Positions 26,188-35,249 of a stretch of DNA of 64,000 bases are shown here, in pieces (the first letter of the stretch is position 1; each line of letters begins with the position of its first letter). The stretch spans positions 868,001 through 932,000 of the forward strand of contig CAWHXG010000001.1 in assembly GCA_963833235.1 (NCBI GenBank), given 5' to 3'. The notes beneath the pieces were generated by a model. The model made no database searches. It saw only the letters and a list, made by a program, of their open reading frames with translations, and was not told the DNA's origin. The DNA comes from CAWHXG01 sp963833235. GTDB taxonomy: Bacteria; Pseudomonadota; Alphaproteobacteria; Rhodobacterales; Rhodobacteraceae. Position numbers and translations under genes: made by a program.

Positions 26188-27477
26188 CTAGATCAGGTGT
26201 TCATCGAGTTCGAAGAAATCCGCGTTGGTCTTCGTCTGCTTCAGCTTCGAGAGCAGGAACTCGATGGCGTCGGTGGTGCCCATCGGGTTGAGGATCCGGC
26301 GCAGCACATAGGTCTTCTGCAGATTCAACTTGTCGACCAGCAGCTCCTCTTTCCGCGTTCCGGACTTCAGGATGTCCATCGCGGGATACACGCGCTTGTC
26401 GGCGATCTTGCGGTCCAGCACGATCTCGCTGTTGCCGGTGCCCTTGAATTCCTCGAAGATCACCTCGTCCATGCGGCTGCCGGTGTCGATCAGCGCCGTG
26501 GCGATGATGGTCAGCGATCCGCCTTCCTCGATGTTCCGCGCGGCGCCGAAGAACCGCTTGGGTCGTTGCAGGGCGTTGGCGTCGACGCCGCCCGTCAGGA
26601 CCTTGCCGGAGGAGGGGACGACCGTGTTGAAGGCGCGGCCTAGGCGGGTGATGCTGTCGAGCAGGATCACCACGTCGCGCTTGTGCTCGACCAGCCGCTT
26701 GGCCTTTTCGATCACCATTTCGCAGACGGCCACGTGGCGCGAGGCCGGCTCGTCGAAGGTGGAGCTGACCACCTCGCCCTTCACCGAGCGCTGCATGTCG
26801 GTCACCTCTTCGGGCCGCTCGTCGATGAGCAGCACGATCAGGTAGCATTCGGGGTGATTGCGGCCGATGGAGCTGGCGATGTTCTGCAGCAGCACCGTCT
26901 TGCCGGTGCGGGGCGGGGCGACGATGAGGCTGCGCTGGCCCTTGCCGATGGGCGCCACCAGGTCGATGATCCGGGCGGAGCGGTCCTTGATGGTGGGATC
27001 CTCGATCTCCATCGTCATCCGCTCGTCGGGATAGAGCGGGGTGAGGTTGTCGAACGCGATCTTGTGGCGCGCCTTCTCTGGATCCTCGTAGTTGATCTTG
27101 CTGACCTTTATCAGGCAGAAGTAGCGTTCGGCCTCGCGCGGGGCCTGGATGACGCCCTCGACCGTGTCGCCGGTGCGCAGGCTGAACTGGCGGATCATGT
27201 CGGGCGAGACGTAGATGTCGTCCGGCCCGGAGAGGTAGTTCGCCTCGGTCGAGCGTAGGAAGCCGAACCCGTCCTGCAGCACCTCGAGCACGCCGTCGCC
27301 GGAGACTTCCCAGCCTTCCTCGGCCCGCTCGCGCAGGATCTGGAACATCATCTCGCCCTTGCGCATGGTCGAGGCGTTTTCGATATCGAGCTCTTCGGCC
27401 ATGGCCAGCAGGTCCTGCGGGGTCTTGGCCTTCAGGTCTGCAAGGTTGAGGCGGTCTTGGGCTACGGCGATGTTCAT
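26188..27477 (-). CDS. rho: Transcription termination factor Rho
   Basis: Hexameric RNA-dependent ATPase/helicase, 429 residues. The ATG at 27477 (MNIAVAQDRLNLADLKAKTPQDLLAMAEEL) gives the family start; a longer frame upstream is not plausible. The RNA-binding domain has GEVLEVLQDGFGFLRS-like residues (here GVLEVLQDGFGFLRSTEANY). The ATPase has Walker A APPRTGKTVLLQ, the Q-loop and LLDSITRLGRAFN, and the R-loop in SGKVLTGGVDANALQRPKRFFGAARN is intact. It is the first gene of the leftward rho-mnmE-mnmG-rsmG-parAB run. Confidence 0.97.
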   Translation of the reverse strand: MNIAVAQDRLNLADLKAKTPQDLLAMAEELDIENASTMRKGEMMFQILRERAEEGWEVSGDGVLEVLQDGFGFLRSTEANYLSGPDDIYVSPDMIRQFSLRTGDTVEGVIQAPREAERYFCLIKVSKINYEDPEKARHKIAFDNLTPLYPDERMTMEIEDPTIKDRSARIIDLVAPIGKGQRSLIVAPPRTGKTVLLQNIASSIGRNHPECYLIVLLIDERPEEVTDMQRSVKGEVVSSTFDEPASRHVAVCEMVIEKAKRLVEHKRDVVILLDSITRLGRAFNTVVPSSGKVLTGGVDANALQRPKRFFGAARNIEEGGSLTIIATALIDTGSRMDEVIFEEFKGTGNSEIVLDRKIADKRVYPAMDILKSGTRKEELLVDKLNLQKTYVLRRILNPMGTTDAIEFLLSKLKQTKTNADFFELDEHLI

Positions 27478-27661
27478 GAATGCAACGACCTGTCGCGCGG
27501 CACCCGGCGATGCGGGCGGCGTCTGTTCAAGGGGCAGGGAAGGGGCCATGGGCGGACGCCCGGCTGAGGCTGACATAGTGACCGGGAGGGGCGGCGTCAA
27601 TCGCTTTGCCGGGCGGGCTTGGGATGGGCGGGGATCGGCCGAGGATTAGAACAGGGGTGGA

Positions 27662-28114
27662 TCAGAACGGGCGGGCGATGACCGAGACGACGATGACGAC
27701 CAGCAGCAGGGTCGGGACCTCGTTCATGATTCGGTAATCTTTGCCTGTTCTCGTGTTGGCGTCGGCGGCGAAGTCGCGGCGTCGCGCCCCAAGCCAGAAG
27801 TGGAACCAGGTCATGGCCAGCACTCCCGCCGCCTTCGTCCAGGGCCAGACGGCCGACCAGTCGACGATGCCCGGCGTAGCCACGAGGGCGAGGCCGAAGA
27901 CCCATGAGGCGACCATCGAGGGGATCATGATGAAGCGGTAGAGCCTCCATTCCATCGTGCCGAAGAGCGGGTCGATCACATCGCGGTCCGTCTTCCGTTC
28001 GGCGTGGTAGACGAAGAGGCGCGGCAGGTAGAAGAGCCCGGCCATCCAGGCGATGACCGCGATCACGTGCAGCGATTTCGTCCAGGGATAGGCGAGGGAG
28101 AGCAGATCGAGCAT
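27662..28114 (-). CDS. hemJ: Protoporphyrinogen IX oxidase HemJ
   Basis: Integral membrane enzyme of haem synthesis (protoporphyrinogen IX to protoporphyrin IX), 150 residues with four predicted membrane helices. The conserved segment SLHVIAVIAWMAGLFYLPRLFVYHAE near the N-terminus carries the haem-ligand His, and DPLFGTMEWRLYRFIMIPSM is typical. The start follows a GGAGGTGCCC site. It lies on the far side of rho from mnmE and is the last leftward gene before the proposed origin. Confidence 0.9.
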   Translation of the reverse strand: MLDLLSLAYPWTKSLHVIAVIAWMAGLFYLPRLFVYHAERKTDRDVIDPLFGTMEWRLYRFIMIPSMVASWVFGLALVATPGIVDWSAVWPWTKAAGVLAMTWFHFWLGARRRDFAADANTRTGKDYRIMNEVPTLLLVVIVVSVIARPF

Positions 28115-28514
28115 GGGCACCTCCTTGGATGTCCTGACTAATCTCAAGAAGAGATAAAAGGAAAGATGAGGGTTCAGTAGGGGCTGTGCACGACGGGGGT
28201 GGCACGATTGCCCCGGAGATCTCCCCATATGGATAACTTTGGCGACTTCGGAAATGGTCCGTGAAGTCGATTGTTTTCTGCTTTGATACTAAAGTGTTGC
28301 GAGGCGAAGCGCATGTAGAGCCTGTGGATAACCCTTGGGAAATCAAGGTCTGCCGGCGCCTTCTCCCCGCCGGTGGGAAAGGTCGTGCGCTGTGCGTCAC
28401 AGGTGGGGTCGCTTGACAACGGACGCCCCGATCCGCACCGAAGGCAATTGAAAGGCCCGATCCCCACAGGCCGGCCCACCGTGCCCGGGCCGCGTTCCGC
28501 ACAAGGTTGTCCCC
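28115..28514. other. Putative chromosomal replication origin (oriC)
   Basis: A 400-bp gene-free stretch separates the leftward hemJ-rho-par side from the rightward maf-aroE-coaE-dnaQ side. It contains a perfect DnaA box TGTGGATAA (28323-28331), an 8/9 box TATGGATAA (28228-28236), a weak TTGTCCCCA (28507-28515), and an AT-richer block between about 28,225 and 28,345 that contrasts with the surroundings. Genes point away from it on both sides, as expected for leading-strand coding. In Caulobacter and relatives oriC lies between the hem/rho/par cluster and maf-aroE-coaE-dnaQ. Here the gene order matches, though hemE and the gene preceding maf in Caulobacter are absent. Confidence 0.65.
28323..28331 (-). 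promoter_or_regulatory. DnaA box, perfect consensus
   Basis: TGTGGATAA is the reverse complement of the consensus TTATCCACA. It is the best box in the proposed origin. Confidence 0.65.
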
Positions 28515-29114
28515 ATGGTGCTGCCGCTTCTTCTGGCCTCCGGTTCGCCCGCGCGCCTGGCGATGCTGCGCGCCGCCGGGGTCCCGGTGGAAGTTCGGCC
28601 GGCGCGGGTGGACGAACCGGCGCTCCGCGCCGCGCTGGAGGCCGAGGGCGTGGCGCCGCGCGATCAGGCGGATGCGCTGGCCGAGGCGAAGGCGCTGAAG
28701 GCGGCCGGGCGCGACCCCGAGCGGTGGATCCTCGCGGCGGATCAGGTGCTGGAGCATGACGGCACCGTACTGGCCCGCCCCGAGACGCGTGAGGCGGCGG
28801 AGGCGCAGTTGCGGCGGCTGGCCGGGCAGGTTCACACGCTCTGGTCGGCGGCGGTGATCTGCGAGGCCGGTCGGCCGGTCTGGCGGCATGTGGGGCGGGC
28901 GCGGTTGACCATGCGGGTGCCGGGCGAGGCCTATCTTGCGGCGTATCTCGATCGGAACTGGCCCGACCTCGCCGAGAGCGTCGGCGGCTACAAGGTCGAG
29001 GGCGAGGGCGCGCGGCTGTTTACCCGCATCGAGGGCGACCATTTCACCGTCCTCGGGCTGCCGCTCCTGGAGGTGCTGGGGTATCTCACGCTGCGCGGGG
29101 TCATCGCGGGATGA
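28515..29114 (+). CDS. maf: Maf-family nucleoside triphosphate pyrophosphatase
   Basis: Cytoplasmic house-cleaning pyrophosphatase of the Maf family (septum-formation inhibitor homologue), 199 residues. It starts MVLPLLLASGSPARLAMLRAAGV, the ASxSPxR motif of the fold. The general base is in ILAADQVLE, and SVGGYKVEGEGARLFTRIEGDHFTVLGLPL closes the active site. YceF-like members act on modified pyrimidine nucleotides; the exact substrate is not predictable. It is the first rightward gene after the origin and overlaps aroE by four bases. Confidence 0.93.
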   Translation: MVLPLLLASGSPARLAMLRAAGVPVEVRPARVDEPALRAALEAEGVAPRDQADALAEAKALKAAGRDPERWILAADQVLEHDGTVLARPETREAAEAQLRRLAGQVHTLWSAAVICEAGRPVWRHVGRARLTMRVPGEAYLAAYLDRNWPDLAESVGGYKVEGEGARLFTRIEGDHFTVLGLPLLEVLGYLTLRGVIAG

Positions 29115-29968
29115 GCGCTGCGATCCCGCTTGCGGGGGTGATCGGGCATCCGGTGGGGCACAGCCTTTCGCCGCGACTGCACGGTCACTGGCTGGAACGC
29201 TACGGGTTGCCGGGGCGCTATGTGCCGCTCGACGTGGCGCCGGGCGATCTGGGCGAGGTGCTGCGGGCGCTGCCGCGCATGGGCTTCGTGGGCGCGAACG
29301 TGACCCTGCCGCACAAGGCGCAAGCCTTGGCCCTCGCCGATGCGGCAAGCGCCACGGCCACGCGGATCGGCGCCGCGAACACGCTGGCCTTCCATGGCGG
29401 GCGCATCGAGGCGGACAATACCGATGCGGCGGGGTTCCTGGCGAACCTGCGCGCGCAGGCGGGGGCATGGGCGGGGCCGGACGGGCCCGCGCTTGTCTTC
29501 GGGGCGGGCGGGGCCGCGCGGGCGATCATCGTGGCGCTGGTGGAGGCCGGCGTGCCAGAACTGCGCCTGACCAACCGCGGCGCCGGCAAGGCCGAGGCGC
29601 TGCTGGCGGAGCTGGTGGCGGGCACCGGCACGCGCGGCGTCGCGGTGCCCTGGGCCGAGGCGGCGGAGGCGGCGGCGGGCGTGGCGCTTGCCGTCAACAC
29701 GACCGCGCTCGGCATGGAAGGGCAAGCGCCCTGGGCGATCCCGCTCGATGCGCTGCCGCCGGGAAGCGTGGCGGCCGACATCGTCTATACCCCGCTGCGC
29801 ACAGGGTTTCTGGCGGCGGCGGAGGCACGCGGGGCGACCTGCGTGGACGGGCTCGGGATGCTGCTGCACCAGGCGGCGCCCGGCTTTCAGCGGTGGTTCG
29901 GCGTCGCGCCCGAGGTCGACGCGGCCTTGCGCGCGGCGGTGCTGGGAGAGGCGGGCACGGGCGGATGA
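29111..29968 (+). CDS. aroE: Shikimate dehydrogenase
   Basis: NADP-dependent reduction of 3-dehydroshikimate to shikimate, 285 residues. Substrate-site motifs are GVIGHPVGHSLSPRLHGHW, FVGANVTLPHKAQAL with the catalytic Lys, and EADNTDAAGF with the catalytic Asp. The Rossmann motif is FGAGGAARAIIVAL. The ATG overlaps the maf stop, and the end overlaps coaE (ATGA). Confidence 0.96.
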   Translation: MSAAIPLAGVIGHPVGHSLSPRLHGHWLERYGLPGRYVPLDVAPGDLGEVLRALPRMGFVGANVTLPHKAQALALADAASATATRIGAANTLAFHGGRIEADNTDAAGFLANLRAQAGAWAGPDGPALVFGAGGAARAIIVALVEAGVPELRLTNRGAGKAEALLAELVAGTGTRGVAVPWAEAAEAAAGVALAVNTTALGMEGQAPWAIPLDALPPGSVAADIVYTPLRTGFLAAAEARGATCVDGLGMLLHQAAPGFQRWFGVAPEVDAALRAAVLGEAGTGG

Positions 29969-30570
29969 GCCGGCCGTTCTGCCTTGGCCTCACCGGCTCC
30001 ATCGGCATGGGCAAGTCGACCACGGCGGGCCTTTTCGCCGAAGCGGGCTGCGCCGTCTGGGACGCGGACGCCGCGGTGCGGCGGCTCTACGGCCCCGGCG
30101 GCGCGGCGGTGGCGCCGGTGACGGCGCTGTGCCCGGAGTCGGTGACGGGGGATGCGGCGGGGGATGAGGTGGACCGCACGGCCCTGAAGGCCTGGCTGGC
30201 GCGCGATCCGGCCCACTGGGGGCGGCTGGAGAGCGTGGTGCATCCGCTGGTGGCAAAGGACCGCGCGGCGTTCCTGCGCGGCACCGCGGCTGACGTGGTC
30301 GTGCTCGACATCCCGCTGCTCTTCGAGACCGGCGGCGGCGCGGGGATGGACGCCACCGCAGTGGTCAGCGCGCCGGAAGCACTGCAGCGCGCACGGGTCC
30401 TGGCACGGCCCGGCATGACCGAGGCGCAGCTCGACGCGATCCTCGCCCGGCAGATGCCCGATGCCGAGAAGCGCGCCCTGGCCGATTACGTCATCCCTAC
30501 CGAGACGCTGGACGCCGCGCGTGCTGCCGTTCACGATGTGCTGCGCGACATCGGAGGCCGCCATGCGTGA
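29965..30570 (+). CDS. coaE: Dephospho-CoA kinase
   Basis: Last step of CoA synthesis, 201 residues. The P-loop is GLTGSIGMGKST near the N-terminus. Further conserved parts are VWDADAAVRRLYGPGG, VHPLVAKDRAAFL, DIPLLFETGG (LLFE motif) and RQMPDAEKRALADYVI. The start ATG overlaps the aroE stop and the end overlaps dnaQ by eight bases. Confidence 0.96.
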   Translation: MSRPFCLGLTGSIGMGKSTTAGLFAEAGCAVWDADAAVRRLYGPGGAAVAPVTALCPESVTGDAAGDEVDRTALKAWLARDPAHWGRLESVVHPLVAKDRAAFLRGTAADVVVLDIPLLFETGGGAGMDATAVVSAPEALQRARVLARPGMTEAQLDAILARQMPDAEKRALADYVIPTETLDAARAAVHDVLRDIGGRHA

Positions 30571-31258
30571 GATCGTTCTGGATACCGAGACGACCGGGTT
30601 CGAGCCGGAAAGCGGCGACCGGATCGTCGAGATCGGGGCGGTCGAGCTGATGAACCACATGCCGACCGGCCGGACCTATCACCAATACGTCAACCCGCAG
30701 CGCGACATGCCCGCGGGCGCCTTCGCCGTCCACGGGATCAGCGAGGAGTTCCTGCGCGACAAGCCGCTTTTCGCCGAGATCGGGCAGGCCTTCCTCGACT
30801 TCATCGGCACCGCGAAACTGGTGATCCACAATGCCGCCTTCGACATCAAGTTCCTGGATGCGGAGCTGGGCTGGGCGAACTTGCCGCGGATCGGGATGAG
30901 CCGGTCGATCGACACGGTGGCCATCGCGCGGCGCAAGTATCCCGGCTCGCCTGCCTCGCTGGATGCGCTCTGCCGCCGCTTCAACGTCGACAACTCGGCG
31001 CGCGAGAAGCACGGCGCGCTTCTGGACAGCGAGATCCTGGCGGAGGTGTATCTGGAGCTGATCGGCGGGCGGCAACCGGGGCTGGTGCTGGCCGATCGCG
31101 ACGGCGACGGGGCAGGGCGGGCGGCCCGGACGCGCCCGCATCCCCGCCGCGCCCCGCTGCCGCCGCTGCTGACCCGGGCGGAGGCCGACGCCCATGCCGC
31201 CTTCGTGGGCGAGATGGGCGAGGGCGCGCTTTGGTTGCGCTACGGCGCGGACGCCTGA
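30563..31258 (+). CDS. dnaQ: DNA polymerase III epsilon subunit
   Basis: Proofreading 3'-5' exonuclease of the replicative polymerase, 231 residues. Exo I is DTETTGFEP, Exo II HNAAFDIKFLD, and Exo III has His and Asp in REKHGALLDSEILAEVY. The family clamp-binding/alpha-binding tail follows, rich in Arg and Pro. It overlaps coaE, ending the maf-aroE-coaE-dnaQ operon. It converges with secB, with only eight bases between them. Confidence 0.95.
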   Translation: MREIVLDTETTGFEPESGDRIVEIGAVELMNHMPTGRTYHQYVNPQRDMPAGAFAVHGISEEFLRDKPLFAEIGQAFLDFIGTAKLVIHNAAFDIKFLDAELGWANLPRIGMSRSIDTVAIARRKYPGSPASLDALCRRFNVDNSAREKHGALLDSEILAEVYLELIGGRQPGLVLADRDGDGAGRAARTRPHPRRAPLPPLLTRAEADAHAAFVGEMGEGALWLRYGADA

Positions 31259-31266
31259 ACCGGCGC

Positions 31267-31839
31267 TCAGGCCTCGCTGGCGGGCGCGGCCGTGGCTTCG
31301 GCGGCCTTGGCGGCGGCGCGGCGCTGCATCTCGTTGCGGTAGATGCTCATGAAGTCGACGTTCTCGAGGTTGAGCGGCGGGAAGCCGCCGTCGCGGGTCA
31401 CGTCGGAGACGATGCGGCGGACGAACGGGAAGAGCATTCGCGGGCATTCGATCATCAGGAACGGGTGCAGTTGCTCGTCGGGCACGCCGGACACGTGGAA
31501 GATCCCGCCGTAATCCAGCTCCATCGCGAAAAGGACGTCGCCCGATTCCTTGTTGCGGGAGGTGACGTTGAACTTGGTGATCACCTCGTACTGGTTTTCG
31601 GTCGGGCGCTTGCGGGCATCTAAGTTCACCTGGACCTTGATGTCGGGCGTCACGTCGCCGCTGACGCCCTTCTGCGCGACGATGTTCTCGAACGACATGT
31701 CGCGGATGAACTGGCCGAGCACGTTCATCTGCACCACGGGGGGCGTCTGCGCGGCTTCGGGGGTGGTGCCGGCCGGGGCGTCCGGCGTGGCGTCGGAATT
31801 GGGCGGGGCGGGATCCGCGCCGTTGGTGGCATCGCTCAT
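31267..31839 (-). CDS. secB: Protein-export chaperone SecB
   Basis: Cytoplasmic tetrameric chaperone that keeps precursors unfolded for SecA, 190 residues. The core includes QMNVLGQFIRDMSFENI, VTRDGGFPPLNLENVDFMSIYRNE and MIECPRMLFPFVRRIVSDV, all diagnostic. An N-terminal Pro/Ala-rich stretch of about 30 residues and a short Ala-rich tail make it longer than the enteric form. It lies 99 bp downstream of fxsA on the same strand. Confidence 0.95.
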   Translation of the reverse strand: MSDATNGADPAPPNSDATPDAPAGTTPEAAQTPPVVQMNVLGQFIRDMSFENIVAQKGVSGDVTPDIKVQVNLDARKRPTENQYEVITKFNVTSRNKESGDVLFAMELDYGGIFHVSGVPDEQLHPFLMIECPRMLFPFVRRIVSDVTRDGGFPPLNLENVDFMSIYRNEMQRRAAAKAAEATAAPASEA

Positions 31840-31938
31840 CGGGGTCCTCCGGACAATGTGACTTAATCTGCGCGGAGGCCTAGCAGGTCGCCCGCAACGT
31901 CACAACAACGGGGGGCCGGGATGCTTAAGGGCCGCCGC

Positions 31939-32451
31939 TCAGGGCTTCGTCCAGCCGGAGGGGCGGCGCGGGGCCTCGGACGCGCGGCTCGGCTGCTCGG
32001 GCCCCGGCGGCGTCACCGGCTCGAACTCCCCCTCGATCACGTCGCCCGCGGGCGGCCGGCCGGGGGCCTGCGGCGGCACCGGGCGGCCCATCCGGAACTC
32101 TCGCACCTTGATCCGCGAGCGCACGGCCCGGAACACCGCGGCCCGTACGCCGGGGACCAGCAGCGCGAAACCGACCGCATCGGTGAAGAAGCCCGGCGTC
32201 AGCAGCAGCAGGCCCGAGACGAGGATCATCGCGCCGTCGGCCAGCGGCCGCGTGGGGTTCTCCAGCCGGTCGAAGGAGGATTGCAGCCGGCGCAGCGCCT
32301 GCAGCCCTTGCGAGCGGACCAGAAGGCTGCCGGCGATGGCCGTGAGCACCACGATCACGAGAGTTGGAAACAGCCCCAGCCAGCCGCCGACCTGGATGAA
32401 CAGGCCGATTTCGATCAGCGGGATGACGATGAAGGCGATCAGCAGCCACAT
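31939..32451 (-). CDS. fxsA: FxsA-family membrane protein
   Basis: Small inner-membrane protein of the FxsA family, 170 residues; E. coli FxsA relieves phage T7 exclusion by F. It has the family start MWLLIAFIVIPLIEIGLFIQVGGWLG, then helices in LVIVVLTAIAGSLLV and GLLLLTPGFFTDAVGFALLVPGVR. The C-terminal cytoplasmic part is Pro-rich and variable. The cellular role is unknown. It is divergent from the Tim44-like gene across 112 bp. Confidence 0.85.
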   Translation of the reverse strand: MWLLIAFIVIPLIEIGLFIQVGGWLGLFPTLVIVVLTAIAGSLLVRSQGLQALRRLQSSFDRLENPTRPLADGAMILVSGLLLLTPGFFTDAVGFALLVPGVRAAVFRAVRSRIKVREFRMGRPVPPQAPGRPPAGDVIEGEFEPVTPPGPEQPSRASEAPRRPSGWTKP

Positions 32452-32563
32452 ATCCGTGCTCCGTTACGTACAAGAGCCCCTGTCCGGTGGACTTGACCGG
32501 GGCCGCGCCTTACATAGGTCGGGTGTCGCAACGATACCACAGCGACTTCGGAAGAGGCCCGGC

Positions 32564-33232
32564 ATGAGCTCTGCAGTCATTCAACTACTGGTCCTCGCGG
32601 GCGTGGCGGTGTTCCTGATCCTGCGCCTCAAGAACGTCCTGGGCACCCGGGAGGGATTCGAGAAGCCGAGGGTGCCGGCTCCCGGCAAGGCCGAGGCCGG
32701 ATCGCGTCCGCGCCCGGACTTCGAGGTGATCGAGGGCGGCCCGGATCGCGACATCACCGACCACGCCGAAGAGGGTACGCCGACGGCGCAGGCCCTGGCC
32801 GAGATGAAGGCGGCGGATTCGTCCTTTCTGGTGGGGGAGTTCCTCGACGGCGCGCGCGGAGCCTACGAGATGATCGTGACCGCCTTCGAGAAGGGCGAGT
32901 TGGAGGACGTGCGGCCGTTCCTTTCCGCGGAGGTCTACGACAGCTTCGCAGAAGTCGTGGCGGATCGCGCGCGTCAGGGCCTGACGGTGGAGGCCGATTT
33001 CGTGGGCGTCCGCGAGGTGAGGCTGCAGAACGCCACGTTCGAGCCGCGCAGCGGCGAGGGCGACCTGACGGTGCGGTTCATCGGCGAGCTCACTTCGGTG
33101 GTGCGCAATGCCGAGGGCGAGATCGTCGAGGGCAGCCCGACCGAGATCAAGCGGCAACGCGACGCCTGGACGTTCAGCCGCGTGATGGGGTCGGACGACC
33201 CGAACTGGATCCTGGTCGCCACCGGCGAATAG
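32564..33232 (+). CDS. Tim44/TimA-family protein
   Basis: Membrane-anchored protein of 222 residues with a C-terminal Tim44-like (NTF2-fold) domain. An N-terminal helix (AVIQLLVLAGVAVFLILRL) is followed by a charged linker, and the domain runs from about residue 88 (FLVGEFLDGARGAYEMIVTAFEKGELE) to the end (WTFSRVMGSDDPNWILVATGE). Mitochondrial Tim44 links the import channel to Hsp70; in alphaproteobacteria the protein is thought to be an envelope adaptor, but its partners are not established. The ATG at 32564 was chosen because it precedes the helix. The Smr gene follows after 30 bp. Confidence 0.85.
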   Translation: MSSAVIQLLVLAGVAVFLILRLKNVLGTREGFEKPRVPAPGKAEAGSRPRPDFEVIEGGPDRDITDHAEEGTPTAQALAEMKAADSSFLVGEFLDGARGAYEMIVTAFEKGELEDVRPFLSAEVYDSFAEVVADRARQGLTVEADFVGVREVRLQNATFEPRSGEGDLTVRFIGELTSVVRNAEGEIVEGSPTEIKRQRDAWTFSRVMGSDDPNWILVATGE

Positions 33233-33262
33233 CGCCCGCCCGACCGGATCGAGGGCGCAAGG

Positions 33263-33898
33263 ATGCCGCGCCGCCGCCCCGGACGGCTGACCCCCGAGGA
33301 TCGCGCCCTGTGGGACGGGATCGCCGCGCAGGTGACCCCGCTGGAGCATCGCCCGAAGCCGGCGCCGCCGCCCTTGTCGGACCCGGCCGGGTCGGCAGCG
33401 GGACGGGTGCCGTCGCGACCGCCGCCGAAATCTGCAGTTCCGTCGCCAGCGGTGCCGACGCCGGTGCGTCGGCCGTCACCGCCGTCTCGCCCCTCCGTCA
33501 CCCTCGACCTTTCCCCCGATCTGCCAGGCCGCCTTGCCCGGGGGGCACCGCTTGCCGACCGTCGCCTTGACACTGGGCTGCGGCGTGGCAAGGTGACCCC
33601 CGACGCGCGGATCGACCTGCACGGCATGACCCTGGCGCAGGCGCATCCCGCGCTGATCCGCTTCGTCGCCGGCGCGCGCGCCTCCGGCCATCGGCAGCTT
33701 CTGGTGATCACCGGGCGCGGCAAGGACCGCGACGAGGGCGGCCCCATCCCTGCGCCGCGCGGGCTGTTGCGGCATCAGGTGCCGCACTGGCTGCAGATCC
33801 CGCCGCTGGCCGCCCATGTGCTGCACGTGACGCCGGCGCATCGGAGGCATGGCGGCGAGGGGGCTTATTACGTGCGCCTGCGCCGCGACAGGGGGTAG
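33263..33898 (+). CDS. Smr-domain protein
   Basis: Protein of 211 residues with a C-terminal Smr domain, a nuclease-like module found in MutS2 and in small standalone proteins. The domain begins at ARIDLHGMTLAQAHPALIRFV and has VITGRGKD and GEGAYYVRLRR, with HV in AAHVLHVTPAHRRHGG. The N-terminal half is Pro-rich and low-complexity. The catalytic activity of this single-domain group is not settled. It follows the Tim44-like gene by 30 bp; in many relatives I expect mltA between the two, and it is absent here. Confidence 0.85.
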   Translation: MPRRRPGRLTPEDRALWDGIAAQVTPLEHRPKPAPPPLSDPAGSAAGRVPSRPPPKSAVPSPAVPTPVRRPSPPSRPSVTLDLSPDLPGRLARGAPLADRRLDTGLRRGKVTPDARIDLHGMTLAQAHPALIRFVAGARASGHRQLLVITGRGKDRDEGGPIPAPRGLLRHQVPHWLQIPPLAAHVLHVTPAHRRHGGEGAYYVRLRRDRG

Positions 33899-34004
33899 TC
33901 CGCTGGTCGCCCCTTAGGTCGGCTAGATTGTGGCCAAAGAGAGCGCGGCCCCTTCCCCTTGGGCCCGTCGCCTCAATTACGGGGCATAGCCCGTCTGCCG
34001 CCCC

Positions 34005-35249
34005 TCAGGCCAACGCCGCGCCCCGCGGCGGCAGCCCGCCCCGCGCCCTGGCGATCCCCACCGCCATCAGCAGCGAGGCCACCGCCAGATACGCCGCGAT
34101 CCCCCAGGTCTGCGCGTCGAAGCCGAAGCCCGCATCGATCAGCCGCCCGGTCAGCGCCGGCCCGATCGCCGTGCCCAGCACCATCACCGCCGCGGTCATC
34201 GCGCGGATCGCCCCCAGATGCCGCGTGCCGTAGAACTCCGCCCAGAAGGCAGCGGGCAACGTGTTGTTCACCCCGGTCGTCAAGGCCAGCGCCGCCATCG
34301 CCGCGGCACCGGCGGCCAGCCCCTCGGCCCGGCCCATCAGCAGCATACCGCAGATCAGCGGCAATTGGCTCAGCGGCATCAGCCGCGCCGTGCCGAACCG
34401 GTCGATCGCCCAGCCCGAGGCCAGCATCGCCGTCACCCCGACGGCGGTGTAGAGCGGGAACAGCGCCACGAATTCCAGATGCGTCCACCCCTTGCTCTCG
34501 GCGATGTGAACCTGCTGGAAGAAAAGCGCCGTCGAGAAGGTCGGCGGCCCCAGCATCGCGGGCACCATCAGCCAGAAAAGCGGATGCCGCAGGGCCGCGG
34601 CGCGGGTCCAGTGCCGTCCTTCTAGCCCAGGCACCTGCCCGGCCTCGTCGTCGCTGCCGCGCGGGGTGCGTTCCTCGGTCAGAAGCCGCAGCAGCAGCGG
34701 GATCGCCGCCAGCGCCAACAGCGCCGCCAGCACCCAAAGTTGCCGCCACGAGGCAAAGGCCGAGAGCGCCACGAAACCCAGCGGCAACACCGCCTCGGCC
34801 CCCGCGAAGCCAAGCGACGCCACCGAAAGCGCGCGCCCCCGCGTGGCGACGAACCAGCGCGCCATCCCGGTCATCGCGATATGCCCCGGCATGCCCTGCC
34901 CCGCGAAGCGCAGCAGCAGGATCACCGGCACCAGCGCCCAGGCGGCCGGCACCAGCGCCATGGCGAGGCACGCCAGCGCCAGAAGCCCCAGCACCCAGGC
35001 GCCGATCCGCCGCACCCGGAACCGGTCCACCAACGCGCCGGCCCAGATCATCAGGCCGGCCGCGCCCAGCGTGCCGATGCCGTAGATCGCCCCCCAGCCG
35101 CCATGGCTCAGGCCGAATTCACCCCGGATGTCGTCGGCGAAGATCGAGATGAAGAAGGTCTGCCCGTAGCCCGAAGAGAAGGTCAGAAGCGCGCCGGCGC
35201 CGAGCCACCGGGCATTGTCACGCAGGAAGGCGGGGCCGGGCAGACGCAT
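34005..35249 (-). CDS. Major facilitator superfamily transporter
   Basis: Twelve-helix inner-membrane carrier of about 414 residues. The start at 35249 (MRLPGPAFLRDNARWLGAGALLTFSSGYGQTFFIS) was preferred to an upstream start because the extra residues are Gly/Arg-rich and unlike a carrier. The loop 2-3 motif DRFRVRR and the SGWAIDRFGTARL of the second half are MFS signatures. FSSGYGQTFFISIF places it near the monocarboxylate/oxalate-formate type, but substrate cannot be told. It stands alone, leftward. Confidence 0.8.
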   Translation of the reverse strand: MRLPGPAFLRDNARWLGAGALLTFSSGYGQTFFISIFADDIRGEFGLSHGGWGAIYGIGTLGAAGLMIWAGALVDRFRVRRIGAWVLGLLALACLAMALVPAAWALVPVILLLRFAGQGMPGHIAMTGMARWFVATRGRALSVASLGFAGAEAVLPLGFVALSAFASWRQLWVLAALLALAAIPLLLRLLTEERTPRGSDDEAGQVPGLEGRHWTRAAALRHPLFWLMVPAMLGPPTFSTALFFQQVHIAESKGWTHLEFVALFPLYTAVGVTAMLASGWAIDRFGTARLMPLSQLPLICGMLLMGRAEGLAAGAAAMAALALTTGVNNTLPAAFWAEFYGTRHLGAIRAMTAAVMVLGTAIGPALTGRLIDAGFGFDAQTWGIAAYLAVASLLMAVGIARARGGLPPRGAALA

